A DNA stretch of 64,000 bases from Saprospiraceae bacterium (lineage in GTDB: Bacteria; Bacteroidota; Bacteroidia; Chitinophagales; Saprospiraceae): the NCBI GenBank assembly GCA_024103005.1, contig JAGFJA010000007.1:248001-312000 (forward strand), read 5' to 3'. Below are positions 46,326-55,212 of this stretch, one piece after another. Every line of letters starts with the position of its first letter. The stretch's first letter is position 1. Under the pieces are notes generated by a model. The model worked only from the letters and a program-made list of their open reading frames with translations. It had not been told where the DNA came from and ran no database searches. A program made the position numbers and the translations under genes.

Positions 46326-46697
46326 TTAGCTTCGTTTGTACAACTTTATTGTCTTGATTACCTGATTGTGGTTATCAAGAAAACGAAGAATGTATATCCC
46401 GCCGGGCAAGTCGGATAGGTAGTAATTACTGTCGATCTCAGGGGAATATGTTTTAACGGGCTTACCTATCAGATTGTATAAAATAATTCTGTTATAGGTA
46501 ACATTTGATGTTACGGTAAAATAATCATTTGCAGGATTAGGCGAAATTTTAATCTCAACCTCATCACCCGGCTGGGGCATCATGAGTTTCAATACTTTCA
46601 CATCCTTATTGGCACTACCAAGTATATTGTGAGAGTATGCTGAAATGCCCCCGCAACAAATGATAACAGTCAATAATATGATAAATATTTTACTCAT
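46326..46697 (-). CDS. Mini-protein: signal peptide plus T9SS sorting domain
   Basis: Of 123 residues, 1-20 are a signal peptide, about 21-45 a short linker, and the rest a type A T9SS C-terminal domain: ISPNPANDYFTV, RIILYNLIGKPVKTY and LPGGIYILRFLDNHNQVIKTIKL. There is no cargo domain, so the mature protein would be almost only the sorting signal. It may be a remnant of a larger surface protein or a small functional peptide. It stands alone downstream of thrS on the same strand, 183 bases after it. Confidence 0.75.
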   Translation of the reverse strand: MSKIFIILLTVIICCGGISAYSHNILGSANKDVKVLKLMMPQPGDEVEIKISPNPANDYFTVTSNVTYNRIILYNLIGKPVKTYSPEIDSNYYLSDLPGGIYILRFLDNHNQVIKTIKLYKRS

Positions 46698-46712
46698 TTA
46701 CTTTATTAACTC

Positions 46713-46720
46713 CAAAGTTA
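46713..46720 (-). promoter_or_regulatory. -7 element of the mini T9SS gene
   Basis: TAACTTTG on the minus strand, an exact consensus match, 15 bases before the start codon. No good -33 TTTG at the expected distance. Confidence 0.5.
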
Positions 46721-46880
46721 ATTGAATGGTTTGAGATTTTACTTATATTTTTCTTAAAATTTTGTCTTATTAGTGTTAAAATCTTCAAGACCATTGATAT
46801 TTACACACATATAATTGTCTCGATGATTCAATAATTACAGTACTTTCATCTATATTTTCAGGAAGTGACGGATCGCTTTT

Positions 46881-48806
46881 TTATTTTTCAAGATCCTTTT
46901 TAAAATAGGATATAAATTCTTCAACCTTCATAGCTCCCTGATCTCCTTCACCTTGTTTTCTGACAGAAACCGTTCCTTCCTCTGATTCTTTTTCACCGAC
47001 TATAAGCATAAATGGTATTTTCTTCATTTCGGTGTCACGGATTTTTCGGCCTATTGTTTCATTTCTTTCATCAATGATTCCTCTGATATCAGAGGCGGCT
47101 AAGCGCAATTGTATGTCCTTGCAATAATCCACAAATCTTTCGCTGATAGGCAGGATAGCATATTGTTCAGGAGCAAGCCAAAGCGGAAACTTTCCGGCAG
47201 TATGCTCCGTCAATACGCCTATAAATCGCTCCATCGAGCCGAAAGGTGCCCTGTGAATCATTACCGGTCGGTGTGTAGTGTTGTCAGCCCCGATAAATTC
47301 AAGGTTAAATCTTTCAGGAAGATTGTAGTCCACTTGTATGGTGCCCAATTGCCACCTTCTGCCAAGTGCATCCTTTATCATAAAGTCGAGTTTCGGACCA
47401 TAAAATGCTGCCTCTCCAAGTTCAGTCACGGTCTCCAATCCTGCCTCGCGAGTTGCTTCTATAATGGCATTTTCCGCTTTGTCCCATACTTCGTCACTAC
47501 CGATGTATTTGTCTTTATTTTCAGGATCGCGTAAGGAAATCTGCGCCGTAAAATTGTCAAATCCTAATTTGCGTATGACATACATAGTCAGGTCGAGTAC
47601 ATTCAAAAACTCATCCTTTAATTGTTCCGGCATACAGAATATATGCGCATCATCCTGAGTAAAACCGCGGACCCTGGTCAGACCATGCAGTTCACCGCTT
47701 TGTTCGTAGCGATATACTGTTCCGAATTCTGCAAATCTGAGTGGTAGTTCCTTATATGATCTTGGTTTATGGCCGTATATTTCACAGTGGTGCGGACAGT
47801 TCATCGGTTTGAGGAGAAATACTTCATCTTCCTTTGGAGTAAGGATGGGTTGGAATGAATCCGCCCCATACTTTGCCCAGTGTCCTGAGGTCATGTATAG
47901 TTCCTTCTTGCCGATATGGGGAGTGATTACTTGCTGATAGCCGCGTTTGATTTGTTCTGACTTAAGAAAATCCTCCAACCTATTGCGTAGGGCAGCACCT
48001 TTAGGCAACCAAATTGGCAGACCTGCACCAACCAGATCGGAAAACATGAATAGCTCCAGTTCGGCACCCAGCTTTCTGTGATCTCGTTTTTTGGCTTCTT
48101 CGACCATGGTGAGATATTCCTGGAGTTCTTTTTGTTTGGGGAAGGTAACACCGTAAATACGGGTCATCATAGGACGTTTTTCGTCACCGCGCCAGTATGC
48201 ACCGGCTACATTGGTAAGTTTAATAGCCTTGATCTTGCCTGTATCCGGAATATGCGGACCTTTACACAGGTCAGTAAAATTACCCTGAGTGTAAAAAGTT
48301 ATGTGTCCATCTTCCAGCCCTTCAATCAATTCAAGTTTATATTGGTCACCTTTATCGGTGAAATATTGTAAAGCATCTGCCTTGGATACTTCTTTTCGGA
48401 CATATTCATTTTTCTGAGCTGCCAGTTCAGCCATCTTTTTCTCAATGGCCTCAAGATCTGCCAGCCCTATTGTCTTGTCACCGGTGTCTATATCGTAATA
48501 AAAACCTGTTTCTATTGCAGGGCCGATACCAAATTTCACACCCGGATATAAGGTCTCAAGTGCCTCAGCCATCAGGTGGGCAGAAGAATGCCAGAAGGTG
48601 GATTTGCCATCTGTGTCATTCCATGTTAAAAGTTGGACGGTAGAGTCCGTATTGATAGGTAGAGAAGCATCCCTTACCTCACCGTTTACTTTTGATGCCA
48701 GCACATTCTGGGCAAGTCCCATGCTGATAGACTGGGCGATTTCCATAGATGTTACCCCTTTTTTGAATTGTTTGACGGTACCATCAGGCAATGTTATATT
48801 AATCAT
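46881..48806 (-). CDS. thrS: Threonyl-tRNA synthetase
   Basis: A 641-residue class II synthetase with TGS domain (residues 1-60, [12 protein letters not shown]), editing domain with [11 protein letters not shown] (about 70-80), catalytic core with [13 protein letters not shown] and [11 protein letters not shown] (motif 2 area) and anticodon-binding C-terminus ([15 protein letters not shown]). It charges tRNA-Thr and edits Ser-tRNA-Thr. No leader regulatory structure was recognised. The gene is monocistronic or transcribed with the mini T9SS gene. Confidence 0.97.
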   Translation of the reverse strand: MINITLPDGTVKQFKKGVTSMEIAQSISMGLAQNVLASKVNGEVRDASLPINTDSTVQLLTWNDTDGKSTFWHSSAHLMAEALETLYPGVKFGIGPAIETGFYYDIDTGDKTIGLADLEAIEKKMAELAAQKNEYVRKEVSKADALQYFTDKGDQYKLELIEGLEDGHITFYTQGNFTDLCKGPHIPDTGKIKAIKLTNVAGAYWRGDEKRPMMTRIYGVTFPKQKELQEYLTMVEEAKKRDHRKLGAELELFMFSDLVGAGLPIWLPKGAALRNRLEDFLKSEQIKRGYQQVITPHIGKKELYMTSGHWAKYGADSFQPILTPKEDEVFLLKPMNCPHHCEIYGHKPRSYKELPLRFAEFGTVYRYEQSGELHGLTRVRGFTQDDAHIFCMPEQLKDEFLNVLDLTMYVIRKLGFDNFTAQISLRDPENKDKYIGSDEVWDKAENAIIEATREAGLETVTELGEAAFYGPKLDFMIKDALGRRWQLGTIQVDYNLPERFNLEFIGADNTTHRPVMIHRAPFGSMERFIGVLTEHTAGKFPLWLAPEQYAILPISERFVDYCKDIQLRLAASDIRGIIDERNETIGRKIRDTEMKKIPFMLIVGEKESEEGTVSVRKQGEGDQGAMKVEEFISYFKKDLEK

Positions 48807-48968
48807 TTTCTTTATAGGATTAAAATTAGCTGCAAAATTGAGAAAACATATTGAGAATAATAAATATTCATTGGAAAATGTTGTGACGTCTGCTAAAGGT
48901 TGAGGGATATGGGTGAATGATGCCCATTATTTACTCAAAATGTAAGTCAAAGACCATAGTCCGTTCAC

Positions 48969-50126
48969 TTAAAATGAAATCCATTTTTCTGAAGTTTTAC
49001 CTGCATCGATCACCCTGTCAATAAATTGCATTCCCCTTACGCCCTCTGTTATGCTGGGGAAGTCGAGCCATTGTTCTTCCGGTATCTTGCCATTATCAAG
49101 TGCGTCAACCGTCAGGAAGAAGTTGCGATAAAGGTTGGCAAATGCTTCCAGATACCCTTCCGGATGTCCCGAAGGTGTTCTGGTATTATGCAGGACGGAT
49201 GGATGCAGGTAGCTGCTGCCGCAACGCAGGTTTTCAGCGGGACGGTCAGGCCACATTAAATTAAGCGTATTGCAGTCCGCTTGCTGCCAGTGCAGTCCTC
49301 CCGCGTCGCCATAGACTCTGATGCGCAGGTTGTTTTCCTCTCCTGTGGCGACCTGGGTAGCCATGAGTGTTCCGCTTGCACCGTTGTCAAACCTGAGTAA
49401 TAACGCTCCATCGTCGTCCAGACGTCTGCCTTCCACGATTGTATGAATATCTGCACATATCATGGTGACATTTAGTCCAGTAACATACTCTGCAAGGTTA
49501 AAGGCGTGAGTGCCTATGTCCCCCATGGCCCCTGCCTTGCCACTTTTACCCGGGTCTGTCCGCCATTCGGCTTGTTTGTTGTTTGTACTTTCTAAGTTAC
49601 GGCTTAGCCAGCCCTGAGGGTATTCCACAAAAACTTTTCTTATTTTTCCCAGAGTGCCGGACTTAATTATTTGTCTGGCTTGCTTAATCATAGGGTAACC
49701 TGTGTAGGTATGTGTAAGCAGAAGTTGTTTGCCGGATTGGATAAGGGCTTCCCTGAGCTGAATAGCTTCTGAAAGCGAAAAAGTTATTGGTTTGTCTATG
49801 GCGACGTGAAATCCGTTCCGGAGAGCAAGCATGGCCGGTTTGAAGTGTAAGTGATTAGGTGTGACAATAGAAATGATATCAGGTCGAATATCTGGCGACA
49901 GACTTGATTCCCGGATAATCATTGTCTCAAAATCAGTATATATTCTATCCTCAGGCAAAAACAAATCCCTTCCGGAAGCCAAAGCATTTTCCGGTTTGCT
50001 GCTAAGTGATCCGGCGACAATTTCACATAAACCATCCATCTGAATGGCTATCCTGTGAATACTGCCAATAAAGGCATTTCTGCCACCGCCAATCATTGCC
50101 AATCTTAATTTTCTATGGAGACTCAT
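48969..50126 (-). CDS. Gfo/Idh/MocA-family oxidoreductase
   Basis: A 385-residue protein with Rossmann GGGRNAFIG near residue 13, then IVTPNHLHFKPAMLALRNGFHVAIDKPIT (the EKP-like catalytic Lys in DKP, about residue 130) and GDIGTHAFNLAEYVTG. The family interconverts sugar hydroxyl and keto groups with NAD(P). It diverges from the MFS/TIM-barrel genes, a combination often seen in Bacteroidota sugar or keto-sugar clusters. The substrate is unknown. The stop is 162 bases from thrS. Confidence 0.92.
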   Translation of the reverse strand: MSLHRKLRLAMIGGGRNAFIGSIHRIAIQMDGLCEIVAGSLSSKPENALASGRDLFLPEDRIYTDFETMIIRESSLSPDIRPDIISIVTPNHLHFKPAMLALRNGFHVAIDKPITFSLSEAIQLREALIQSGKQLLLTHTYTGYPMIKQARQIIKSGTLGKIRKVFVEYPQGWLSRNLESTNNKQAEWRTDPGKSGKAGAMGDIGTHAFNLAEYVTGLNVTMICADIHTIVEGRRLDDDGALLLRFDNGASGTLMATQVATGEENNLRIRVYGDAGGLHWQQADCNTLNLMWPDRPAENLRCGSSYLHPSVLHNTRTPSGHPEGYLEAFANLYRNFFLTVDALDNGKIPEEQWLDFPSITEGVRGMQFIDRVIDAGKTSEKWISF

Positions 50127-50256
50127 ACTCAGATTATTATTTTAAAAAATATTATAATGAAAAGTAAAAATGTTGATTTTAATAGTAAATTTAGCCCTTT
50201 CTTTACCAAAATTAGGGTAAATTGTATTTAAAACTAAATTTTAGAACTATATAGTA

Positions 50257-51495
50257 ATGAAACAGTCGATACGAATTCAGCTTTCAGCCATGATGTTCCT
50301 CAACTTTTTTATCTGGGGTATATGGTTTGTTACTTTAGGTACATACCTGATCAAGGGTAGGATAGGAGCGACCGATGTACAGACCGGGCTGGCTTTTGGG
50401 ACACAATGTCTGGGTGCTATCATTGCGCCCTTCATCATAGGCTTGATAGCTGATAAATATTTTGCTGCACAGAAAATCCTGGGAGTTCTGCATCTGGCAG
50501 GTGCTGTCTTATTGTTTTATTTAGCCGGTATAGATGATTTTGCCAATTTTTATACCCTATTGGTCATCTATATGGTTATATATATGCCGACACTCGCTCT
50601 ATGTAATTCAATTGCACTAAATCAAACGACGGATGCCGAGAAACAATTTGCGGGATTGAGATTGTGGGGGACGATTGGCTGGATAGTGGCAGGACAGATT
50701 ATTGGAATTATGGCCTGGGAAGCTGACCCCGCTCAATTAGGAATTACGTTTAAAATTGCGGCAGCCACTTCCTTGCTTTTCGGGATTTATAGTTTTTTCT
50801 TACCGGCGACACCGCCTCCAAAGGCAGGGAAAGAAGTATCCCTGAAAGAAGTTATCGGCTTGGATGCCTTGAAAATATTGAAAGAGAAGAATTTTGCGAT
50901 TTTCTTTATCGCCTCAATTTTGATATGCATTCCACTGGCGTTTTATTATGGCCAGGCTAATATTTTTTTGAATGAAGCCGGGATGGATGGAGCTGCACAA
51001 AAAATGAGTTTAGGTCAGGCAAGTGAAGCTATCTTTCTTTTTTTGATGCCTTTGTTTTTTAGAAAATTGGGCGTTAAGTATATGCTTTTGATAGGGATGG
51101 TAGCCTGGGTGGTCAGGTATCTTGCATTTGCATACGGGGACGTAGATTCAAACCTGTGGATGCTTTATCTAGGAATTATCCTGCACGGCGTTTGCTATGA
51201 TTTTTTCTTTGTAACCGGGAATATTTATACCGATCAGGCAGCCGGTCCTAAGATTCGTTCGTCCGCTCAGGGATTGATTACCTTGGCTACTTATGGTGTG
51301 GGAATGTATGTCGGATTTTGGGCGGCCGGAACAATTGCCGGAGAGAATGTCGTCAAGGATGCCGCAGGCTCTATTGTCAATCATGATTGGTATGAAATAT
51401 GGATGTTCCCGGCTCTTTTTGCGGCTGTGGTGACCGTATTTTTCTTATTATTATTTAAAAATCCTCTAAAATCAAACGGAAGTGAAACATTATAA
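50257..51495 (+). CDS. MFS permease, nucleoside/sugar-proton symporter type
   Basis: A 412-residue, 12-helix transporter. The opening FFIWGIWFVTLGTYL and FIIGLIADKYFAAQKILG (the MFS A-loop) and the NupG-like GTIGWIVAGQIIG resemble the nucleoside permease group (PF03825). Bacteroidota homologues adjoining hydroxypyruvate-isomerase-like genes probably bring in sugars or nucleosides. It overlaps the next gene by 14 bases. Confidence 0.9.
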   Translation: MKQSIRIQLSAMMFLNFFIWGIWFVTLGTYLIKGRIGATDVQTGLAFGTQCLGAIIAPFIIGLIADKYFAAQKILGVLHLAGAVLLFYLAGIDDFANFYTLLVIYMVIYMPTLALCNSIALNQTTDAEKQFAGLRLWGTIGWIVAGQIIGIMAWEADPAQLGITFKIAAATSLLFGIYSFFLPATPPPKAGKEVSLKEVIGLDALKILKEKNFAIFFIASILICIPLAFYYGQANIFLNEAGMDGAAQKMSLGQASEAIFLFLMPLFFRKLGVKYMLLIGMVAWVVRYLAFAYGDVDSNLWMLYLGIILHGVCYDFFFVTGNIYTDQAAGPKIRSSAQGLITLATYGVGMYVGFWAAGTIAGENVVKDAAGSIVNHDWYEIWMFPALFAAVVTVFFLLLFKNPLKSNGSETL

Positions 51496-52375
51496 AAACA
51501 GTCGTCGCGATGCACTAAAGAAAATGTCATTAACCGGATTGGCGCTTGCCTCCGGGACAGGATGGATAGCCAGGGCAACTAATACAAATCCCCCCAAATG
51601 GAAAGGGAACATCCGGCATAGCGTGTGTCAGTGGTGTGTCAATTTTATAAGCTTGGAAGAGTTGGCTGCCTGGATAAGCTCAATTGGAGTGGGAGCGATA
51701 GATTTGTTGGCACCGAAGGATTGGAATACGTTGAAAAAATACGGTCTTGAATGTTCCATGTGTTATACCGATGGTAAGATTAGTCTGACCGAAGGGTGGA
51801 ATCATCGGGAAAATCACTCCTGGCTGATTGAAGATTTTACAAAAGCAATCCCGATGTTTAAAGCAGCCGGGTTTACTAATCTAATCTGCTTTAGTGGCAA
51901 CCGAAAAGGTATGGATGATGAGACAGGTATGAAAAATTGTGTTGAAGGTCTCCGGAAAATTATGTCCCTGGCAGAAAAACACGGCGTGATAATTCAGATG
52001 GAATTGCTCAATAGCAAAGTAGATCACAAAGATTATATGGCTGATAAGTCTGACTGGGGCGTTGAACTTTGTAAACGAATTGGTTCACCGAATTTCAAAT
52101 TACTCTATGATATATATCATATGCAGATAGATGAAGGTGATGTGATTCGTACCATCAGAAACCATCATGATTGTATCGGCCACTACCATACTGCCGGTGT
52201 TCCGGGACGGCAGGACCTGGATGAAGATCAGGAGCTGTATTATCCTGCTATCATGCGCGCCATCGCCGAAACAGGATTTAAAGGTCATGTGGCTCAGGAA
52301 TTTATTCCAAAAGCTTCCGATAAAGAAGGAAAATTAATGGCAGTAAAACGTGGGATGGAAATATGTGATGTGTGA
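51482..52375 (+). CDS. Hydroxypyruvate isomerase-like TIM-barrel protein with Tat-type leader
   Basis: A 297-residue sugar phosphate isomerase/epimerase (AP_endonuc_2 fold). The N-terminus NSRRDALKKMSLTGLALASG is a twin-arginine-type signal, so it is probably exported. The core has metal ligand motifs IIQMELLNSKVDH, LLYDIYHMQI, HYHTAGVPGRQDLDE and VAQEFIPK, as in Hyi. The start is GTG 51482 with 14-base overlap with the permease. A 66-base relic of the 3' end is found again at 53299-53364. Confidence 0.9.
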   Translation: MKHYKNSRRDALKKMSLTGLALASGTGWIARATNTNPPKWKGNIRHSVCQWCVNFISLEELAAWISSIGVGAIDLLAPKDWNTLKKYGLECSMCYTDGKISLTEGWNHRENHSWLIEDFTKAIPMFKAAGFTNLICFSGNRKGMDDETGMKNCVEGLRKIMSLAEKHGVIIQMELLNSKVDHKDYMADKSDWGVELCKRIGSPNFKLLYDIYHMQIDEGDVIRTIRNHHDCIGHYHTAGVPGRQDLDEDQELYYPAIMRAIAETGFKGHVAQEFIPKASDKEGKLMAVKRGMEICDV

Positions 52376-52410
52376 TATTCTACTAACAGGACAGTTTTCG
52401 GGATCATGTC

Positions 52411-52462
52411 ATATTTTAACCACATAGGTACATAGGTTAGTTTTCTACGTATCTATGTGGTT
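52411..52462. repeat. Left 52-bp repeat of the GxxExxY unit
   Basis: Identical to 52883-52934 except for one base (C here, T there). It holds an inverted repeat: 18-base arms at 52418-52435 and 52445-52462 with two mismatches, around GTTAGTTTT. The left arm also contains two tandem ACATAGGT words. It begins 35 bases after the TIM-barrel stop and ends five bases before the stop of the GxxExxY gene. Confidence 0.9.
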
Positions 52463-52467
52463 GATTT

Positions 52468-52875
52468 TCAACTAAGTTTGTTAAAATATTCATTTACAAA
52501 AGTTTTTTGCCCTTCATTAAAAATATTTGAGCAATTAAAATTAATTAAGATGCCCTTTGGGCATTTCAATAGCTTCATATAGGTAAGAAGCTGGGCTTCA
52601 TAGACGTTATTCATTTCATTAACTGCCTTTAGCTCCACCACAATACAATTTTCAACAAACAAATCACATCTGAAATCAATGTCTAATAATTTGCCTTTGT
52701 AATCTACAGGGATTTTCATCTCTGTTTGAAAATTTATTTTTCTATGTAACAACTCTTCTTTTAAACATTGATGATACACACTTTCTAATAAACCTCTCCC
52801 CATAAACTTATGTACTTCAATTGCACTACCGATTATCTGATAAGTGAGTTTGTCAAGATAATTTTTGGTCATCAT
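52468..52875 (-). CDS. GxxExxY protein (PD-(D/E)XK nuclease-like)
   Basis: A 135-residue protein of the GxxExxY family (PF13366). The name motif is GRGLLESVYHQCL (residues about 26-38). The nuclease-like core follows: DIDFRCDLFVENCIVVELKAV with the D...ExK arrangement of PD-(D/E)XK enzymes, then EAQLLTYMKLLKCPKGILINFN. No activity is established for the family. The gene is enclosed between two 52-bp direct repeats with only five and seven bases to spare, and the right repeat hairpin would lie in its leader or promoter. Confidence 0.9.
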   Translation of the reverse strand: MMTKNYLDKLTYQIIGSAIEVHKFMGRGLLESVYHQCLKEELLHRKINFQTEMKIPVDYKGKLLDIDFRCDLFVENCIVVELKAVNEMNNVYEAQLLTYMKLLKCPKGILINFNCSNIFNEGQKTFVNEYFNKLS

Positions 52876-52882
52876 TTTTTTT

Positions 52883-52934
52883 ATATTTTAACCACATAGG
52901 TACATAGGTTAGTTTTCTATGTATCTATGTGGTT
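52883..52934. repeat. Right 52-bp repeat of the GxxExxY unit
   Basis: Same sequence and orientation as 52411-52462 (51 of 52 bases). Arms at 52890-52907 and 52917-52934 pair at 17 of 18 positions, the odd one a possible G-U in RNA, around GTTAGTTTT. It starts seven bases upstream of the GxxExxY start codon. Confidence 0.9.
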
Positions 52935-53298
52935 TAATTAGAAATTATTACCGCCAATTGGGTTTTGTTGATTCGGTCTTTAAATGAAATTTTTATCTTA
53001 CAATGTTTATAACACAATCCTCCTGTCAGCTTTGTATTTCATATTGAAACGGTTCAGTTATAACCTTACTCCTCATTAATTCTTTAAAAAAATTAGGTAA
53101 CATACAAAGTTAATATTTTTTGTTTTCAATTGACGTTATCGACCTTGTGGCTTTAAAAATGGCTCTTTCGGCGTCCGCTGAGTTTGTATCAGAAAGTTTT
53201 CAAAAGAGAGTTTGCAATGCTGACCTGACAAAATCAATTGGATGGCAGTGTGGATAGCCTTTAACAATGGTATATCTATATTGGATAGTGTGATATCT
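52935..53298. other. Gene-free stretch between the repeat unit and a gene fragment
   Basis: No gene recognised. It is bounded by the right 52-bp repeat and by the TIM-barrel relic. A minus-strand frame at 53136-53369 runs antisense across the relic and is judged spurious. The region may contain unrecognisable remains of a second TIM-barrel gene. Confidence 0.4.
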
Positions 53299-53364
53299 AA
53301 AGCTTCCGGTAAAGAAGGAAAATTGATAGTAGTAAAGCGTGGGATGGAAATATGTGATTTTTGA
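53299..53364 (+). pseudogene. 3' fragment of a second TIM-barrel isomerase gene
   Basis: These 66 bases match the 3' end of the intact gene at 52310-52375 with seven differences and include the stop codon. Translated, SKASGKEGKLIVVKRGM then EICDF compares with PKASDKEGKLMAVKRGM and EICDV. The changes are mostly silent or conservative, which suggests the fragment was once part of a working paralogue. The upstream coding sequence is gone. Confidence 0.72.
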
Positions 53365-53470
53365 TGCAATTATATAATGGTTTTTATGAACTTAATACCG
53401 TAAAAAGTAAGGCATTTATTTGTTTATGGCAATGAATATTTTATTTATTCAAGTAAAAACAAAAATATTA

Positions 53471-53501
53471 ATTGTCTATTATTTGGGGAATCCTTATTTT
53501 G
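53471..53501 (+). promoter_or_regulatory. Probable promoter of the GMC dehydrogenase operon
   Basis: ATTG at 53471-53474, 19 bases, then TTATTTTG at 53494-53501: both elements differ from consensus at one base, with exact spacing. The start codon follows 21 bases later. Confidence 0.5.
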
Positions 53502-53522
53502 CGGATTAAATAAAACCATAGA

Positions 53523-55202
53523 ATGGCAGATAATATTTATGATGCAATTGTCATCGGCTCGGGTATTTCCGGCGGATGGGCTGCTAAAGAGTTGGCCGAA
53601 AAAGGATTAAAGGTCCTTATGCTTGAAAGAGGACGCAATATCGAACACATAAAAGATTATGTAAATGCAAATAAAGATCCATGGATGTTTGAACACCGTG
53701 GTCAGCGTACGCGTGAAATGATTGAAACACACCCTGTCTTGAAGCGTGATTATCCGTTGAATGAAAAAGTTTTGGATATGTGGGTCAATGATCTGGAATC
53801 TCCCTACATTGAAGACAAGCGTTTTGACTGGTATCGCGGGTATCACCTTGGCGGTCGTTCACTACTTTGGGGTCGTCAGAGTTATCGCTGGAATAAATGG
53901 GATTTTGAAGCTAATGCCAAAGAAGGTATAGCCGTGGATTGGCCGATCAGATATGATGATCTCGCCCCCTGGTACAGTTATGTAGAGCGGTTCGCAGGTA
54001 TTCAGGGCTCTTATGAAGGACTGGATGTACTTCCTGACAGTGAATTCCTTCCTGCAATGGAAATGAATATCGTCGAGAAGGACATTGCTGCCAACCTGAA
54101 GAAAAAATTTAATGGGACCCGCCACATGTTTATCGGTCGAAGTGCCAATATTACACAGCCAAAACCGGAACAAAACCGTGTAAATTGCCAATATCGTAAC
54201 AAATGCTGGCTGGGTTGTCCTTATGGCGCATATTTCAGCACACAGTCCTCTACACTGCCTGCAGCTAAAGCTACCGGCAATCTAAGTATTGAAGTCAATA
54301 AAATTGTTACGCGACTTCTTTATGATAAGGATAAAAAAAGAGCTTCCGGTGTGGAGGTGCTTGACGCCATAAATAACCAGACCTATGAGTTTAAATCCAA
54401 AATTGTCTTTGTCTGCGCTTCTGCTTTTAACTCTACCTGGGTCTTGATGAATACTGCAACGGATATCTGGCCTGATGGCCTGGGAAGCAGCTCGGGCCAG
54501 CTGGGGCACAACGTTATGGACCATCATTTCAGATGCGGAGCCGGCGGAACAGTGGAAGGCTACGAAGACTATATTGAATATGGAAGCAGGCCAACAGGAA
54601 TTTATATTCCGAGATTCAGAAATGTTTATGGCGATAAAAGGGAGTACCTTAGAGGATTTGGATATCAGGGAGGAGCCGGAAGAGGTCGTGGAGTGGAAGT
54701 TGCCGAATTGCTCGGCAAAGAATTCAAAGAAGCGAAGTTTAAACCAAATAAATGGTATATCGGTATCACAGGGTTTGGAGAAATGTTGCCTTATCACGAT
54801 AATACCATCAAACTTGATAAGGAGAAAAAGGATAAATGGGGCCTTCCCGTCCTTCGCATGAATGTAGAAATTAAAGAAAACGAGCACCTGATGCGCAAGG
54901 ATATGATGGCTGATGCAAAAGAAATGCTTGAAGCCGCAGGTGTAAAAGATGTTTATGATTATGACTGGGGATATGCGCCGGGAATGGGGATTCATGAGAT
55001 GGGGACAGCCCGGATGGGCAGAGATCCGAAATCATCCGTTCTTAACAGTCACAATCAGGTTTGGGATGCTCCAAATGTGTTTGTCACGGATGGTGCCTGT
55101 ATGACTTCAGCATCCTGTGTCAACCCCTCCCTGACATATATGGCACTGACAGCAAGAGCAGCTGACTTTGCAGTGAATGAATTGAAAAAGATGAATTTAT
55201 AA
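53523..55202 (+). CDS. GMC-family FAD oxidoreductase (sugar/alcohol dehydrogenase)
   Basis: A 559-residue flavoprotein. The N-terminal FAD site is VIGSGISGGWAAKELAEKG (residues about 10-28) with MLERGRN; GRSLLWGRQSYRW is the second FAD-contact motif; four cysteines at CQYRNKCWLGCPYGAY may bind a cluster, as in gluconate dehydrogenases; the C-terminus has GTARMGRDP and VNPSLTYMALTARAAD. It is followed after ten bases by its subunit 3. The pair oxidises a sugar or sugar acid, passing electrons to an unknown acceptor; 3-keto-sugar formation is a reasonable guess given the neighbours. Confidence 0.93.
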   Translation: MADNIYDAIVIGSGISGGWAAKELAEKGLKVLMLERGRNIEHIKDYVNANKDPWMFEHRGQRTREMIETHPVLKRDYPLNEKVLDMWVNDLESPYIEDKRFDWYRGYHLGGRSLLWGRQSYRWNKWDFEANAKEGIAVDWPIRYDDLAPWYSYVERFAGIQGSYEGLDVLPDSEFLPAMEMNIVEKDIAANLKKKFNGTRHMFIGRSANITQPKPEQNRVNCQYRNKCWLGCPYGAYFSTQSSTLPAAKATGNLSIEVNKIVTRLLYDKDKKRASGVEVLDAINNQTYEFKSKIVFVCASAFNSTWVLMNTATDIWPDGLGSSSGQLGHNVMDHHFRCGAGGTVEGYEDYIEYGSRPTGIYIPRFRNVYGDKREYLRGFGYQGGAGRGRGVEVAELLGKEFKEAKFKPNKWYIGITGFGEMLPYHDNTIKLDKEKKDKWGLPVLRMNVEIKENEHLMRKDMMADAKEMLEAAGVKDVYDYDWGYAPGMGIHEMGTARMGRDPKSSVLNSHNQVWDAPNVFVTDGACMTSASCVNPSLTYMALTARAADFAVNELKKMNL

Positions 55203-55212
55203 TCCTTAAAAA

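Larger units (their letters stand above)
52411..52934. mobile_element. Candidate compact mobile unit: GxxExxY gene between 52-bp direct repeats
   Basis: The unit is 524 bases: repeat, five bases, the GxxExxY gene, seven bases, repeat. Both copies have the same orientation and homology stops abruptly at both ends of each. It divides a sugar-oxidation gene group, and a broken gene fragment lies 365 bases beyond. I recall that palindromes of the ACCACATAG/ACCACAGAG type often accompany GxxExxY genes in environmental genomes, but mobility is not shown. Confidence 0.5.

Noticed and set aside
52411-52934. CRISPR array from two near-identical repeats
   Set aside because: Only two copies, 420 bases apart with a gene between them; no regular spacers and no cas genes.
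53136-53369. 77-residue minus-strand frame
   Set aside because: It runs antisense over the TIM-barrel relic, whose plus-strand coding match explains the open frame.
54282-54995. 237-residue minus-strand frame inside the GMC gene
   Set aside because: Antisense shadow of a well-supported gene; no family features.
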